From: Haemonchus contortus
Taxonomy: Eukaryota; Nematoda; Chromadorea; Rhabditida; Trichostrongylidae
Direction of reading: 5' to 3'
Assembly: GCA_000469685.2 (NCBI GenBank)
Contig: LS997563.1
Location: forward strand, 38,728,468 to 38,792,467
DNA: 64,000 nt
The position numbers were made by a program, and so were the translations under genes. Shown here in pieces: positions 34,952 to 48,238 of the stretch. Position 1 is the stretch's first letter. Each line of letters starts with the position of its first letter. The notes beneath the pieces are model-generated. The model ran no database searches and was not told the DNA's origin. It saw only the letters and a list, made by a program, of their open reading frames with translations.

Positions 34952-37900
34952 CTTCAAATTAAGGAAAGAAGAAAAAACGGAACAAAGGGGTATCGATTCT
35001 TACCCGAAGAGCATTCACTTCTCTTGTGAGAGCGTCGTTCGCATCATTGAGGTCCATTAGTTGCCTTGAAGCTTCTCGATATTTGGAGTTCGCAGCTGCT
35101 ACTTCTTCCTCCAACTCTTGAGCACGACGTCTTTCTGCCTTGTATCGCGAGTTGGCACGTTCACACTAAAAACATCCATTTGAAATTATATGAGAGAAGT
35201 TTTACCTATAAACCACGCAACGATGTAAATCTGACGGAAGGCTCACCGATTCACGATGTTGCTCTATTTGACGCCTTTCCTCTTCAAACTGTACATTCAT
35301 CTCCATTATTCGTGCTTCAAGTCGACGAGCCTACACTATATTATACTACTGGTTATATTAAAAATCTAAAGTTTCATGTCTCACCTGACGGCAGACGCGA
35401 GCTTTCTCCTGTTCTTCTGCTTGTAATTGCTGCTCTAACATTTGCGCCTTCGCTTCAGCTGCGGCAAGCTGACTGCGAACACGAGTCGCTGCGGCTGCTG
35501 CATATGAAGCTATGAAACAATTGCTCAAGCGATAAAAGATTCATCTTCCTTACTTTCAGCATCTTGCAACTGAGACTTCAGCTCTCGAACAGTTCGTTCC
35601 AGGGTCACCTTATCTGCATCTGCCCGTTCACACAAGGACCGCTCCATGGTCAATTCGGAAGTTAATTGTTCGACCTTAACTCATAAATTCAGGCTGTTGA
35701 TATAAATGTCGCTGAACCCTTTTTCACAAGCAATTTCCATTTTTCATTGTAGGCACTCTAGCACCAAAAGTTTAAGATGTGTCATTGTAAAGTCAACAAA
35801 GGTAGTTCTAATGATCTTATATCGAATTAGATTAGATAGCCAAAGTCATCTGTCACTACTCTTTACGGACACAGGCTTCCATAGGGTTGCCGAAAAAGGT
35901 TAAACAAAATAGATCCCCTCATCTCAGTCATCTGTAACACTGCCTCCACGTGCTCCAAAAGCTTCAGAAATTTAAAGCTGCGGCGAAAACAGTAATATAT
36001 AGAAAACGATCCCATAAAACCACTTAGAGTTGCGCGCTAATATTTTATAAAAAAAGCAAAAATCAAAATCAAGAGCAACCTGTGCTTGTGCTTTCTTCAG
36101 CTTTTCATTCACTAATTCGTTACTTGTTTGCTCTTCTTCAAGCATATCTTGCAAGTCCGCGATAATCCTCTCAAACCTGAAAAACTATCTTTGGCTTAAT
36201 ATTTAACCAACAAGAAATTTTACGAACTTCTTCTTTTCTTCTTGCCCCATTATACCCCCTTGACGTAATGTCGCTAGCTCTTCAGCGACATCATCCCGTT
36301 CTGTCTCGGCTTTTCTTCGGGCTAGTTGACACGATGACAGCTCACTGCTGAGGCGGGATATATCTGCTTCAGCCGAACGCAACCTGAATTACTCTGTTTC
36401 TGCTACGTCATCATCTGTCCATTATTAAATCCTAGGAGTAAAAGTTATTACCGCTTTTCAGCATCTCTCGCTTTGCATAGGGCTTCGTCCATAGCTGCCC
36501 TAGCTTCAGCTCCTTCAGTCTCAGCCTCCTTGGCGCTGAGTTGTATACGACGAATCTGCCTGCACGACTCTTCGTTTTGTTTTGTCAGGTGTTCGATTTC
36601 CTCTTGCAATGACACTATCTGAATAGACATAGGGCTATGTCAAGAGGCTTTTGAAGGTCAATTTTGTTTCCATACCTGTGCTTCCAACTTTTTCTTTGAC
36701 GCTGCAGCTTGAGCTTTGAATCGCTGCTCCACGTTCAGTTCTTCTTCAAGTTCACGTAACTGAAGAATGAAGTAACAATAGTAAGCATGAAGTTGCTTCC
36801 TATCAATGCTTGGCTCAAACGCCTTTGCAAGTTCAATAAAAAAAAATGGGAACTGGTTGTCTCCAACTTCTCATTTACGGTCAGAAAATCGAAAAAAAAA
36901 TCGCACCCGTTTCGAAAGAGATCGCCGTTGATCTTCCTCCTTATCGTTCTTCTGAGACAGCTGTCTCTCCCAGTCCTGTTTCGCTGCTTGATGCATGACC
37001 TCAGTTCTTGTCTTTGCATCGTCAGCCATTTGTAGAGCGTCTTCCAATTCGATTATCTGAGATTGAAAGTAGTATGTGTACGTGATTCATTACTGTAATG
37101 ATAGCAATCAATAGTGAAACAACGAAAAAGTTCACAAATAACTCAACATACTTGCTCCTTAGCTTCCATGAGCTCCTCCTCCAGACGCTTTTTCGCTTTT
37201 TCTAATTCGAAAACACTTTTTCCCGCGTCATCCTTTGTCGAGGCCTACATTTAAAAAATAATTAGCCGAATTATGAGTAGATGAAAAAATGCGAGAACTG
37301 ACCAAGTTGTCAACTTCGAGGCGCAACATTCGTCGTTCCTTCTCCATAGCATCTATTTGACTGCGAAGATCTTTTATTTCTTTGACCGCATTCAAGTGAC
37401 GCGTTTCCGCATCTCGAGCCTAGACTATCACCATTCGTACAGCTCATAAAACAGCCTTATCAAGTAGTATTGACCTGCTGTTGAGCAACATCTCGATCGG
37501 CCATAACTTTTGCAGTGTTAGCTTTTTCTTCGGCCAACAATTGATCAAACTTTCTTTGTTTACGCTCACATTCTCTAACTGAAGCAGTGATTTCCGAGAT
37601 TTCACGACAAGCGTCTTCGGCCTGTTCAAAACGAAGAATAGAATTTCACTACACAGTTAACAGAAAAGGTTTGAAGAAAATTCTGAACCTCTTGCTGTGC
37701 TTTCACTTTGGCACGCTCCGCTTTGTCGCGAGCAGCTTCGGCTTCACTGACTCGTGCTTCAGCAGCCGCTAGCTCACGAGATAGTTTACGCTGTGCTTCT
37801 GCCACCGCATCGGAAATCTCCTCATCCAACCGTTTACGGGCATCTGACAGCTGAGACTTCAGCGATGTCGCTTCCTACAACAACGAGAATGGCTTTCAAT

Positions 37901-40900
37901 AAATGTGAAGAAAAGAGGGACTGTGTCACCTTTTCTGATTTTTCAATTAGTTGTTTCAACTCATCTTGAGATTCTCGCAACTCTACGATTTCATCTTCTG
38001 CTTTTCTTAACTTCGCAGTGACAGTCAAACGGTTCTTTGCTGCTTCTTCTGCTGCCTACAAGAACTGAGGTTACGATCACTGCATCGCAACTTTCTGAAG
38101 ACAGACAGATAAGTTGATGAGCTGACCTCAGCCATCTCGGAGATCTCCATTTCAAGATTAGCGATTTTCTTTAGCAGACTACCATTTGTCTCCGCATCCG
38201 ACTCACGTCCTTTTATAGCAGCTTCTAGATCACTCGCCAGCTAAAAAAATGTGACGGAGGTTAGAAGTGTCTATCCATATTGTACTGCTTTGTTGCGCAC
38301 CTTAGTGACTTTGGAAACGAGCTGCTCATTCTCCTCAGTGTACTGTTGCAAGCGAAGGGCCTGGTCAGCGAGCTGCGTATCAGCCATCTAAAGCACAGTA
38401 CATCAAGACTGAATCTTGTAATAATATTGAAACCATAATTTTCTACCGAATAAAATATCACCTTTCTCTTTCGCTCACTATCACTTCTCAAAGACTGAAG
38501 AGTCGCTAGTTCAGCTTGGGCATTGATGAGATCGTTCTCCAGCTGAGTTCGGGCTTTCTCTGACTGAATTAATCATAACGAGACTGCTGCTTTAAAAAAA
38601 TGGTCGAAATAAAATACACACCGCAGCTTTGGCTCGTTTGAGCTGATCCATTTCTTCGCCTAGCTCTTCAATCTGTTTCATGTGTTTAGCACGCAGTGCT
38701 TCATACCTCTGGTCAGCTTCGCGTATGCTCTCAGCTAGTTGGCTCTGCAACCAGTGACAAATAATTGGTGATAGAGAAGTTTCTAATGATTAGCCCACAA
38801 AATTTGAAAAAGAAACACGGTTTGAAGTTCATTAATATAGGAAAGTAGATCATCGGAGAACAGTTAGTATACAAAACAGAAACCTGTAACAAGTTGTACT
38901 CTTCCTCTCGCTTTGTTCTCATTGCATGGTGAGAGGCGCTCTTGTCCTGAGATTCCTCCAGCTCAAGTTTATAGGTCTCTACTTGCTCACTCAGATCACG
39001 ACGTGCTTTCTCTGATTTTACTCTGAAGAAAGGTGTGGTGAAAATTGCAAATTTAGTTCCATACAGTATCGGGACAAGATGCAAAAGAAACAATCAGGAA
39101 TAGAGGTCATGGTACTAAACTCCAGAAATGAAGCAAAACAAGAACATAAATAGCAATATACAGATTACTAATTGCTTATTTCCAGAACAACAGCTTGAGA
39201 TTCGCATTCGTCTCATACCAGCTTAAGCTTCAAGTTTCTAGAATCGAAATGACAGTTTTGGTCCCCACCTTAATGCTTGCTCCTGCTTGAGATCCTCCAC
39301 TGCGTCATCTAGTTGAGATTGCATCTCACGTAGATTCCTTTCGAGCTGCTGTCGTGCCGCTGTTTCTTCATCGTTTCTCAAATCAAGCAATGAAAATTCG
39401 AAAGATGGTATGCGAATTAAGCTGAATTTTCTACCTGAGCTTGATCTGAACAAGCTCAGCATCCTTGCGACTTAACATTTGGGCGAGCTCCTCGATTTTT
39501 CGAAGACGCTCCGCGGCAGTATCCTTCTCTTCTCGTAGTTCACCTTCGAGTGCTCTTTTCGCTGCTTCCGCTTCGTTTCTTGCTGATTTCTCCCTGAATA
39601 TTGTAGCTCAGAAAAGACGCTGTGGCATTACCAGTACAGTACCTTTCCAGTTCGTCTTGTAAATCGACTGCAGAAATTTCGACTTTACTTTTCTGCTTGA
39701 GGAGTGATTTTGTTCTCTCTTCTTCATCAATCAAACGAGCTGATAGATCCTTGACCTTTTCTTCCAGAGCTCTTTTCTCTTTTACTAGCTATAAGCGAGT
39801 TGCTTCATATGAGAACATCACCAAAACAATTCTGTCCACGACAATAACACACACTTACCCTCCCCGTAGCCTCCTCATTTTCCATATTTTGGGTTTCCAG
39901 ATCTCTCAATTTCTTCTCTAATTCCACCTTTTCTATATGCAACGTTTGTCGAGTTCGCTCCTCTTCCTCTAGATGATGCTCCAAGTCGTGAACATTATCC
40001 TAAAATTATTGAGAACTAGAAGTTGTAAGTCCTATTGGAATTGGAGGGCGTACCATCAACTTCTTCCGTTCACGTTCAGCAACCTCACGTCGTTGCTCTT
40101 CGGCATGCAACTGTTTCTCCATTTGGTCAAGAGCGGTCTCCAGCTCCATCTAAACCTCCGTATGAATCATAGCAAAGCTTGAATCCATGGAAAGATCCAC
40201 CTTCCGAGCTGCAATGCGTTGTCTTTCTTCATCTACTTCTGCGCGTTCCATACTCTCCAGGTCTAACTTTTCTTGTAGACGTGATTTCTCTTCGCCATAC
40301 TGAAAATGACGAAGTTGAGATTACACGCGAACAAGTAATCAATTTTTTTATTCGGCTACCTTTTCAATCTTGCGGTACATGTCGTTGATGAATATCTCAC
40401 TTCGTCTCAGCTTTTCAGAAGTAGTTTTGAGCTCTTGCTCTTTTTCAGCGATTAACATGTCCTTGTTAGTTATTTCCAACAAGGGCTTCACCTGAACCAT
40501 ATCGTTTATCGTACTGTAACTGCTGCACTTTTTTGAAGGAAACCACCTTAGTGAATAGTCTCCACCAAAGCCATCCTCGAAGTCGTATCCAAGCCAAACC
40601 ATTCCGCTGGATTATACGAATGGCAGCAGCTTTTTCTCGGCGTCTGTTGAAATCAGCACGAGCTAACACACCACGACAAAGCGCCTGTAAGAGTTCTATT
40701 CCGAAGGGTTGTAAACTTGAAAGCAATGTTGAACAAGTCGATGAGACAAAATCAGCTAAATGTTGAAAACAAAATATAGGAGTATACAAATGGAACCTGA
40801 AAGCGAACAACAAGCACAGCTAGCTTCTCATCGCGGTCCTCCTCAAGCCCAGCAATAACTCCAGTTCGGAAGAACACTTTCGATTGCCCAATTCGGTAAA

Positions 40901-43900
40901 GGGATGGCTGTACATCGATTGCTTCGAGGATTCGACTAAAAAGCTTTCTCATATAAAATTTCTGTTCTGATTTACTTTACTATACAACACCCTAACGCAA
41001 TGTATGACCATACAGCATATGCCCCTAGAAAAACTCGCTACTAACCGAACAGCCTCCTTCCCATCCATAAAACCATGAGGGATGGCATTTGGTGCTAATA
41101 ACTTCTCATACCGCTGCCGAAATTCCTGCAAATATGGATGTAAATATCATCTCGCATAAGCTTTAAAGATCACTGTATCATCATGATTACGATGTTCAGA
41201 ACAATGCGTTAGATCATAAAAGAAAAATAAAATAAGAATACCTGGAATGTTATTCTATTGGGAAATCCTTGACGGCATATCCTGATTCCTTCAAGAACTC
41301 CGTTGCATCTCAATTGATCTAGGACGAGGTGAGCATTCAGAACTCCATGCTGTAAAGGAATACATAATTCTTTCTTCTTAATTCTGTGGAACTATCCAAA
41401 TTACTTGTTTCTCTTAACCCTGACCAAAATTAAAACTGAAGGAGCTGAAAAAACTTACGCGCTTTTCATGGTTGGGAATGATGCACCGTACAAAGTGTGG
41501 ATTCGTGTTGTTAAGCGTGGTCATAAGACGAGTAAGTTGTTCTTTATGCATCTGTGAAACCGTTCGGAACATTCCTTTTTTAACACGACCTCCAAAAACA
41601 GCCGCCGCTTCTCCAACCTCTGTCGCAGCCATGCAGCACATATCGCTCACTGAAAGTTCCTAATCAATCGAGGATTAAGAGATCCAAAGAAGATGTCGGT
41701 TCCCGAGAATGTATAAAAGATCCACAAAGGGCATACTTACGTACCATCTTTCCATATCTCACAAACAAGCGAGTCTTTACTAAGCTGCAGTAGTTCAACG
41801 ACATTCTCATTCAAAGGATCCATGTTCTTTACACGCCAGCCTTGTGCCTGGTAATCAACACGACCGGCATAGTGCACTATAGCGAAGTCACTTCTAAACA
41901 CATATAGTGAAACGATTTTTAAGGCTTGTCAGAAGAAAACACAAACTTTGAACGCATTTCCGGAACGAGATATTTAGAGTGATTGTGATGTTGAGCCGCT
42001 AGCCTTTCAACAAATCCGGTATCGTTTCCTTGTGGGAAGAGGCAAATGTCATCGAGAGTGGATAAAATGCCCATTGGCTGTAACTTGAGTATTTAAAAAA
42101 AGAGTATCAGGTCTAATGCACTACAGTGAATCAAGAAGCAAGTAGGTTAATGTTAGGTATAGCACAACCAGGGCTTTACCTTCTCGATAAGGTCAATAGT
42201 GGGCTTGAGGTTGAGCCCAAAATCGATCATATCCCATTCAAGCCCTTCATTGAGGTATTCCTGCTGTTCCTTCTCGAACATGGTGTTGTTAAACAATTGC
42301 TGCAGTTTTTCGTTGGTATAATTGATGCACAGCTGCTCAAACGAATTCATCTCGAAAATTTCAAAGCTGAAAATTGCCGTCACTTCACGACGTACTATCA
42401 TGCGCATAAGAATGACATGATCCTTACCCAGCAATGTCGAGAATTCCTACAAAGGAGACAGCATGCTGGCGAGTACGGTCCAGAGACCTATTAAGACGCT
42501 GCACCAGCCATCTACAAACACATAATACTACAAAGCTATTCCGCGAAAAAGCCACTGAAAGTATCCTGACCACATACCTGAATAGTCGCTCGTAACATGC
42601 TTTGGAAATAGCTCCAACAGAGAATCTTGCCTGCTCTTCATTCTGACTACGATGAACATACTCACGACCCACCTTCATGATATTACCAATATTAATATAA
42701 CGTGCAGATAGCAAATACGATCTTAACAGAGCCGACTAACCTTTATTTTCGGCTTCAGAAAAGCCTTCATGACTTCACTAAGATTCAGCCCCAATAGCGT
42801 GCATATCTTATGAGCTACACCATCATTCTGTAGCACAGCTTGATCCGAATTTTTGCCTTCGTGTGAAAATTGAAGGTTTCCGAACAACAAGACTGCCGAG
42901 ATGATTCGTAGGATAGCTTAAATAAAATATAAGCAAATATGAGAAAACACTGCAAACAAAACCAGTAAATCTGCTACCTTGAACTTCGTCGTCTTGAAAA
43001 CCGACAATTTTCATTGCACGCATCGTCTCCTCAAATTCGCCAGCATCCTCAACTCCCGGTATGCATATGTCACCGTTTGATAGAAAATTATATTGACTCG
43101 GGCTGGACTCAAGTAAAAGCGCACCTGAAATGCATTCTGCTCAAGTTTTGGATACAAAACCAGCAAATGGTCGAACGAGATAGTCTGACCTCGCTGTTCG
43201 ATGCTGGCTCCTTTGAGCAGTTGATAAAAGATGTGAAAACATCGTTCATCAGCTGACTGTCGAAGAATACGAGACTTTTCCAGAAGGTAAAACTCTATAT
43301 TCCCTCCTGATATAGCACCAGCAGCGTCGAAATGAATTCTTATGAATTTTCCCTAAAATTTGACCAACTAGTCACAACAACTATGTATGTAACAAAAACT
43401 CTACAGCGATTTTTTGATGACCAACTGAACCCGCGATTACCTAAATAAAGACCGGTAATATGTACCAAAGGTACAAATAAAAGTGTTCACTCAACGATCA
43501 GCTCTGCATATTTCCTATTCGTATGGTATAAGGTTAGAAAATGAGAATCGCTGATTTGTCAATGAGAATTGCTGCCGATCTTTAAAAAAAGGCAAAGAGC
43601 TGAAATAAACGTACGAATCTTGATGAATTGTCGTTCTTTATCGTTTTACTATTGCCGAAAGCCTCCAAGATGGGATTTGCTTGCAAAAGTTGCTCTTCAA
43701 GACGACCCTGAACATGAAGACAAATAAACATTGGTACAAGACTAAGATGAAGAAAAACTGAAGGCTTCATTTTTCGTTAATAAACACAGTGTTCCATGCA
43801 CACGCACCACAAGCCGTGAGTGGACTGGACTGCCATTGACTTTTCCAACGCGCTAAAGTGCACGAAAGAATAACTAGAGCTTAGGTACTCGAGATAGAAC

Positions 43901-45292
43901 TTATACCTTGCTGTTACTAGATCTCGGTGCGGCAACGTGGGCGAGATATTGAATAACTTTCTTCGTGTTCTCCGTCTTGCCAGCACCTGATTCGCCTCTG
44001 AATAACAAATCATACAGGGATAAGTAGAGGGAAAATTCGTAAGGTCGCAAAGATACGAACGTGCACAAAATAGATTGATCCTCTCGGTCTTGCAGCATAT
44101 TACGATAAGCCTCATCAGTGACAGCAAAAATATGAGGTGGCATTTCCTTTCTCTTCTTTCCCTGAAAACGAACAACCTTTTGGCGCCAGATGCTTGGCAC
44201 TTTCCAAGGCTCTAATGAACTAGAGAACCCAAAAAAAAGTTCACACAGAGTTAGTGCCACTCGAAATTACGCATAACCTACCACGGAAGTCTCGGAATAC
44301 TAACCTTATATTGTTCTGCGATGGAATCAGTATAAATGGGAAGCCGTTTATAAGGATTAACAACAACACAAAACAGTCCAGAGTACGTCTGTAAAAAAAG
44401 TTGGAGAATATAGAATCCATTGAGTTTTCCACAAAACGTGTTCCCTCTTCCCTGTTCTACAGACTAGCAAGAAAAAATATGTAGCTGAATAGTCACTGAT
44501 TATAATAACTAAAAATATGCAAAACCGGGATATGAAGCAGGTCACTCCTTTTCCAGAAATCTTTTGATATTCGAGCGCGCACAAAAAAAAGATTTCAGTT
44601 CAGAATAAATAAACAAGGTAATGCTCAAATAGTCCAAAAAACTCGCGCTGTATACCTCTTCTAAAATATTTACGAAACCCTGAAGTGCTTGTCGTTAGTA
44701 CTAGAAACGGGTGATATCAGTATTTCTTTCTGATATATATCTATTAAAAGTCGATTGCCCTAGATAAAGAAATAAGCTGATAAAAATGATTACGCGAAAC
44801 TTACATAGATAAGGTTAGAGAAAAAGCGCTGCCTCAGGTTGTGTAAAACGGAGGCTTCATTCAAGCAAGACATGCTTGACATATCTTCACACTTATCGAA
44901 TCTAGGTGGATTCACTTTTTGGTAGTCATCACGGCTCACACGCTGACGTTCATGCGAATCCAGCAACTCAACCTGCACGTATCCTGGAAACCCATATTCA
45001 AAATCATCAAAAATTAAACTGCAAATATATAAAACGTCGCCATAACTTACCTTCATTATCCGGTTCGTTGATTAGAAAGGACAGAACGAAACCATCCTTT
45101 TCATGGGGTACCCAGACTAGAGTTTTGCCATGAGCCTCAGCTGCCTTGATTCGACCAGCCAGTTCATTATGACTTGCCTGGTTAGAGCATAGTTAGGGAT
45201 CATAGAATACAAATTCGATGAAGTATTCGGAATCAACGACTCACTTTAAGAACATCTAGTTCCGTTTCCTTTCGTGACAAGTATATAGACAT
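34624..45292 (-). CDS. Non-muscle myosin II heavy chain (nmy-1/nmy-2 class)
   Basis: Forty-eight exons join without a frame break into 6030 nt, 2009 residues. Exon limits are given in the three sub-entries. Non-muscle myosin II forms bipolar actin filaments that drive cytokinesis, cortical flow and epithelial contraction. The order is SH3-like N-terminus ([11 protein letters not shown]), motor with P-loop GESGAGKT (181-188), switch I NDNSSRF (235-241), switch II DIAGFE (460-465), reactive cysteines C697 and C707, neck IQ motif [11 protein letters not shown] (790-800) plus a second site around I816-Q817, about 1100 residues of coiled-coil rod, and a non-helical tailpiece. The start at 45292 gives a 16-codon first exon, with a splice acceptor 19 nt upstream. 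C. elegans NMY-2 is about 2003 and NMY-1 about 1963 residues, so length leans to NMY-2, but I do not claim orthology. It is not a muscle paralogue, since the motor reads as the non-muscle/smooth type. Confidence 0.95.
34952..40684 (-). other. Myosin exons 20-46: neck and coiled-coil rod
   Basis: Exons: 40684-40547 (IQ region), 40491-40360, 40299-40201, 40149-40054, 39999-39859, 39788-39643, 39593-39435, 39376-39269, 39022-38884, 38744-38622, 38563-38462, 38387-38301, 38240-38127, 38055-37930, 37874-37689, 37621-37475, 37419-37303, 37244-37152, 37056-36907, 36759-36676, 36618-36452, 36383-36228, 36176-36080, 35674-35554, 35509-35385, 35330-35247, 35165-35004. They encode residues 792-1924. The rod is Glu/Lys/Ala/Leu-rich with heptad periodicity and almost no proline. 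Most introns are phase 0 and 45-120 nt. Exon 27 (39376) uses an unusual GAG acceptor. Confidence 0.9.
40797..45292 (-). other. Myosin exons 1-19: N-terminal SH3-like and motor domain
   Basis: Exons, 5' to 3' on the minus strand: 45292-45245, 45177-45051, 44983-44805, 44388-44305, 44161-44061, 43997-43907, 43707-43615, 43352-43190, 43124-42978, 42916-42741, 42672-42578, 42511-42428, 42366-42180, 42077-41947, 41893-41745, 41649-41459, 41349-41242, 41125-41046, 40935-40797. Together they encode residues 1-791. Exon 16 must use the inner acceptor before 41649, because the outer AG at 41660 shifts frame. Introns are mostly 50-260 nt. Exons 10 and 11 use AAG rather than CAG acceptors. Confidence 0.9.
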
Positions 45293-45311
45293 GAAATAAT
45301 TCAAGGATGTG

Positions 45312-45321
45312 CTGAAAAACC
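45312..45321 (-). promoter_or_regulatory. Probable trans-splice acceptor of the myosin gene
   Basis: On the minus strand GGTTTTTCAG ends at 45312, 19 nt before the ATG at 45292. It fits an SL acceptor and supports the start. Confidence 0.45.
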
Positions 45322-48238
45322 AAGTTAGCAGAAGTATCGTGGTAATATGGAACCTGTCATAGGTGTATCGCCCGAAACAATCGGAAATGGAACCACCCCA
45401 AGAGATAACCGACGTCCCCGTCAGACGTACTGAATATGAAATGAACCTAGCTTCCATACTCTTGGTGGGTTGGTATGATAAGGAAATCAACCGCTACTTT
45501 TATCATGATATTATTTAAGATATTTCGAGAAGGAAGGTTTCAGAGTACCGTATCACATTCTGGTTGCAACTCTGATGACAGCTGGAAATTATGTATACAA
45601 ACGGCTTTCCATAAATAGAAAAATTCGCAATATGGATTTATATGGGAACGTGACGGTGACAGTCGTGCACGGGACCTAATATAGTGAATGATATTGGTAG
45701 TAGCCCATATATAGCCAACCCCTGAAGTCCACTTAATAGAATAATAAAAACCCAAATGGCAGAAAGTTCGGGCACAATCACCCCTTCCCTCCGATGCCCA
45801 CTAAGCACATAAAAGAACACTATAGTCCGAAAATAGGCCCAAGTTAAGCAATGCGTTCGAAAACAAGAAATGAGAGCGTAGACACAAATAAACTGACGAG
45901 GTCATGTTTTGAATGCGATGAGTCAAGCGCAGGCCGACCTCAGACGGCTGCTTGAAGGGAATCGTCGACGATTTGAATCGGCGCCTTTCGCGCCAGATCC
46001 CTCAATCTCCAAGGGGCAAGGGTTCTCCGCGCAGCGCGCATCAGGTCACGCCATCTGTTTGGTAAGGAGCCTTTCCTCGCCGAACATGAGCAGTCCTGAG
46101 GAATTCTCACAAGAGCTAATTGAACAGCCTTGAAACCTACCTGTTTCACTTCGACCAAGGTTAATTTAATGGTCAATACCGAGTACGTCTAGCATTTAAG
46201 TCAGCGTGTCCGCTATTATGGTAATCAATGTCGGCGCCGACTATGTATAAAAACTTCATCAGAAATACCGGATCGATCTGCTTCATGCATTTGGGACGAC
46301 ATTCCATAGCCACGAACAATTTTCGATTCCTTGCTTCCTCATTTCATAGGTTTGCTGTTGAAGTTGTGTAATGTGAGTGGAGTCAAGTGCCTTCAGATCC
46401 CTCAACCACCCACGTTTACTTCGCCCAGATGGCTGCACCAATCGATCTTTCAAGAATGGTGGGTCAAAGCATTACAGTACACGGATATCGAGTTTCCTCC
46501 TATAAATGGTGCACCACTGAATTGTTTTCTGAGAATACGCCTCGCATTCATTCTACTCAAATAAATGTCTACACTTTTGATTAGCCTAATCTATTATGAC
46601 TACCGTGATGGGATGAAATGCTTGATGGGACAAAGTGCTTGCAGAGTCATGGGGGCTCATGAGGGACGTCCTGGAGTCCTCGATGGCGTTTACTCTTTAG
46701 TAGTTCGTTATCTACTACTCCTTTCACATGCCAGCACGAGGCTCGCCCTTAGAAGCGCTTGTTGTGCTTCGCGAAAACGGTGACTAAGTAATGGCTATGA
46801 TGTCTGCACCCTCTTCAATGGCCGTAGATGCTCGATCCTACGAGTGGTCATTCCGACACAGGCTTCGATTTCCGATTTTTACGGTTTACTACGCCGTTTG
46901 CGAGGTTTTTCTTTTTGCCATTGATCTGCAAGTCAGCTTTACCTCAACTATATCCGGAAGGCTGTCTGTAAAACTCGTTTCATTTACTTTCAAAAGGCAT
47001 CCTTAAGTTCGAATACCCTGACGCTCAGCCAATATTGTGTCCTGTTTTGCAACAGAGCTTATGAAGTTTTCCTTCTGTGTAAAGATCTACATGGCTGCTC
47101 TGGATGAATCAACCTCAGAGTAGCTTGGGCATTTAAGCGACGTAAGCCGATTATGTTGGTTGGATCCTCTGTCACGGAGGGATAAAGGAATCTTAGAAAA
47201 TTGTTCCTTTTTTTTCTTTCGACCTCGTTCACCAAAAGGGGCCATTAAGGATACAGGGTTGTCCTCGCTGGAGTTTTACACTTTCAGGGAATTCCTTTTA
47301 GATGATCCATTGTTTGGAATTGCTGTGGGAAACCATTTTTCAGAGGCACCTCTACTCCAAACTCTTACTCATTCAATTATGCAGGCTCTCAAAAAGTAAG
47401 TAACACAGGTAAAAAGAAGCATTCGTAGATCGCCATGTCACCTATTTTGGGCTCATTGACCAAATGGTTAACAAATCTTGGTCACAAAGTTGTACGAGCG
47501 GGATCCTTCCCGACCCGTTTTCTTTTAACTGAATTAGTTTCAATGTTTTTGTGATACCTCCTATTTTGCTATTGAGACATGGGTTATAGTGTGAAGTTTG
47601 AACAAATTGGGAACATAACAATTTATTCAAAGATGTAGAGCGATTTCTGGGCATCACCCAGACTAAAAGATGGTGAAAATCAAGAAATAGGGCATAGTTG
47701 TTGTAGGATAGCGAACCAAGTCCTCATCAAATTTCTACAACAACAAATTAAATAAAACAACTTCTGCAATCTATGAATAGCTACATATTTTAGGTTTCAA
47801 AATAATATTAAAGATTAATTTAAATGACAAAGAATGATGAGGAATGGTCACTCCATGCCGCCTGGCTACCGCCGATGTTGTGGCGGTGCAAAAACTAAAT
47901 TGGTTTAATTACTGTTGGATTCTGCTGTACGGTAGCCCAGCGTACGGGTAGAGCTGTTCCATTAAAAACTGATGACAATTGTAACGGGTTTCGTCGTTTT
48001 TTGATCTAATAGAAAGAGTAAATGATGGAAGCTGGATGACAGTTGATGCCCAAGAAATTGAATCGAGGAGTAGTTGACCGGGAACGTCCGCTGAAAATAT
48101 GCAAATGAGGAAAATCTCAAAGCTAAATAGGATTGAAATGATTAGAGAGAAACACCGAATCACCATATTCACTCACAGTTGATGACAAATGGATGACAAA
48201 GCAGTAATAAAACGCCGAAATGTTTTGCAAACTCACAT
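45322..48238. other. Region between the myosin and Y-box genes
   Basis: It contains the myosin promoter and the Y-box 3' flank. One isolated exon-like block at 47289-47395 (plus strand) has a good TTTCAG acceptor and a GTAAGT donor and would read EFLLDDPLFGIAVGNHF onward. I found no partner exons, so it may be a fragment or chance. No repeat structure is recognised. Confidence 0.4.

Noticed and set aside
45940..46176. Minus-strand frame reminiscent of retrotransposon tails (PNRWRDL)
   Set aside because: Only a few residues resemble RTE-type C-termini; no reverse transcriptase or endonuclease motifs lie nearby.
47903..47914. GGTTTAATTAC, the first 11 nt of the nematode SL1 leader
   Set aside because: The match stops after 11 nt; there is no donor site, Sm site or SL RNA context.
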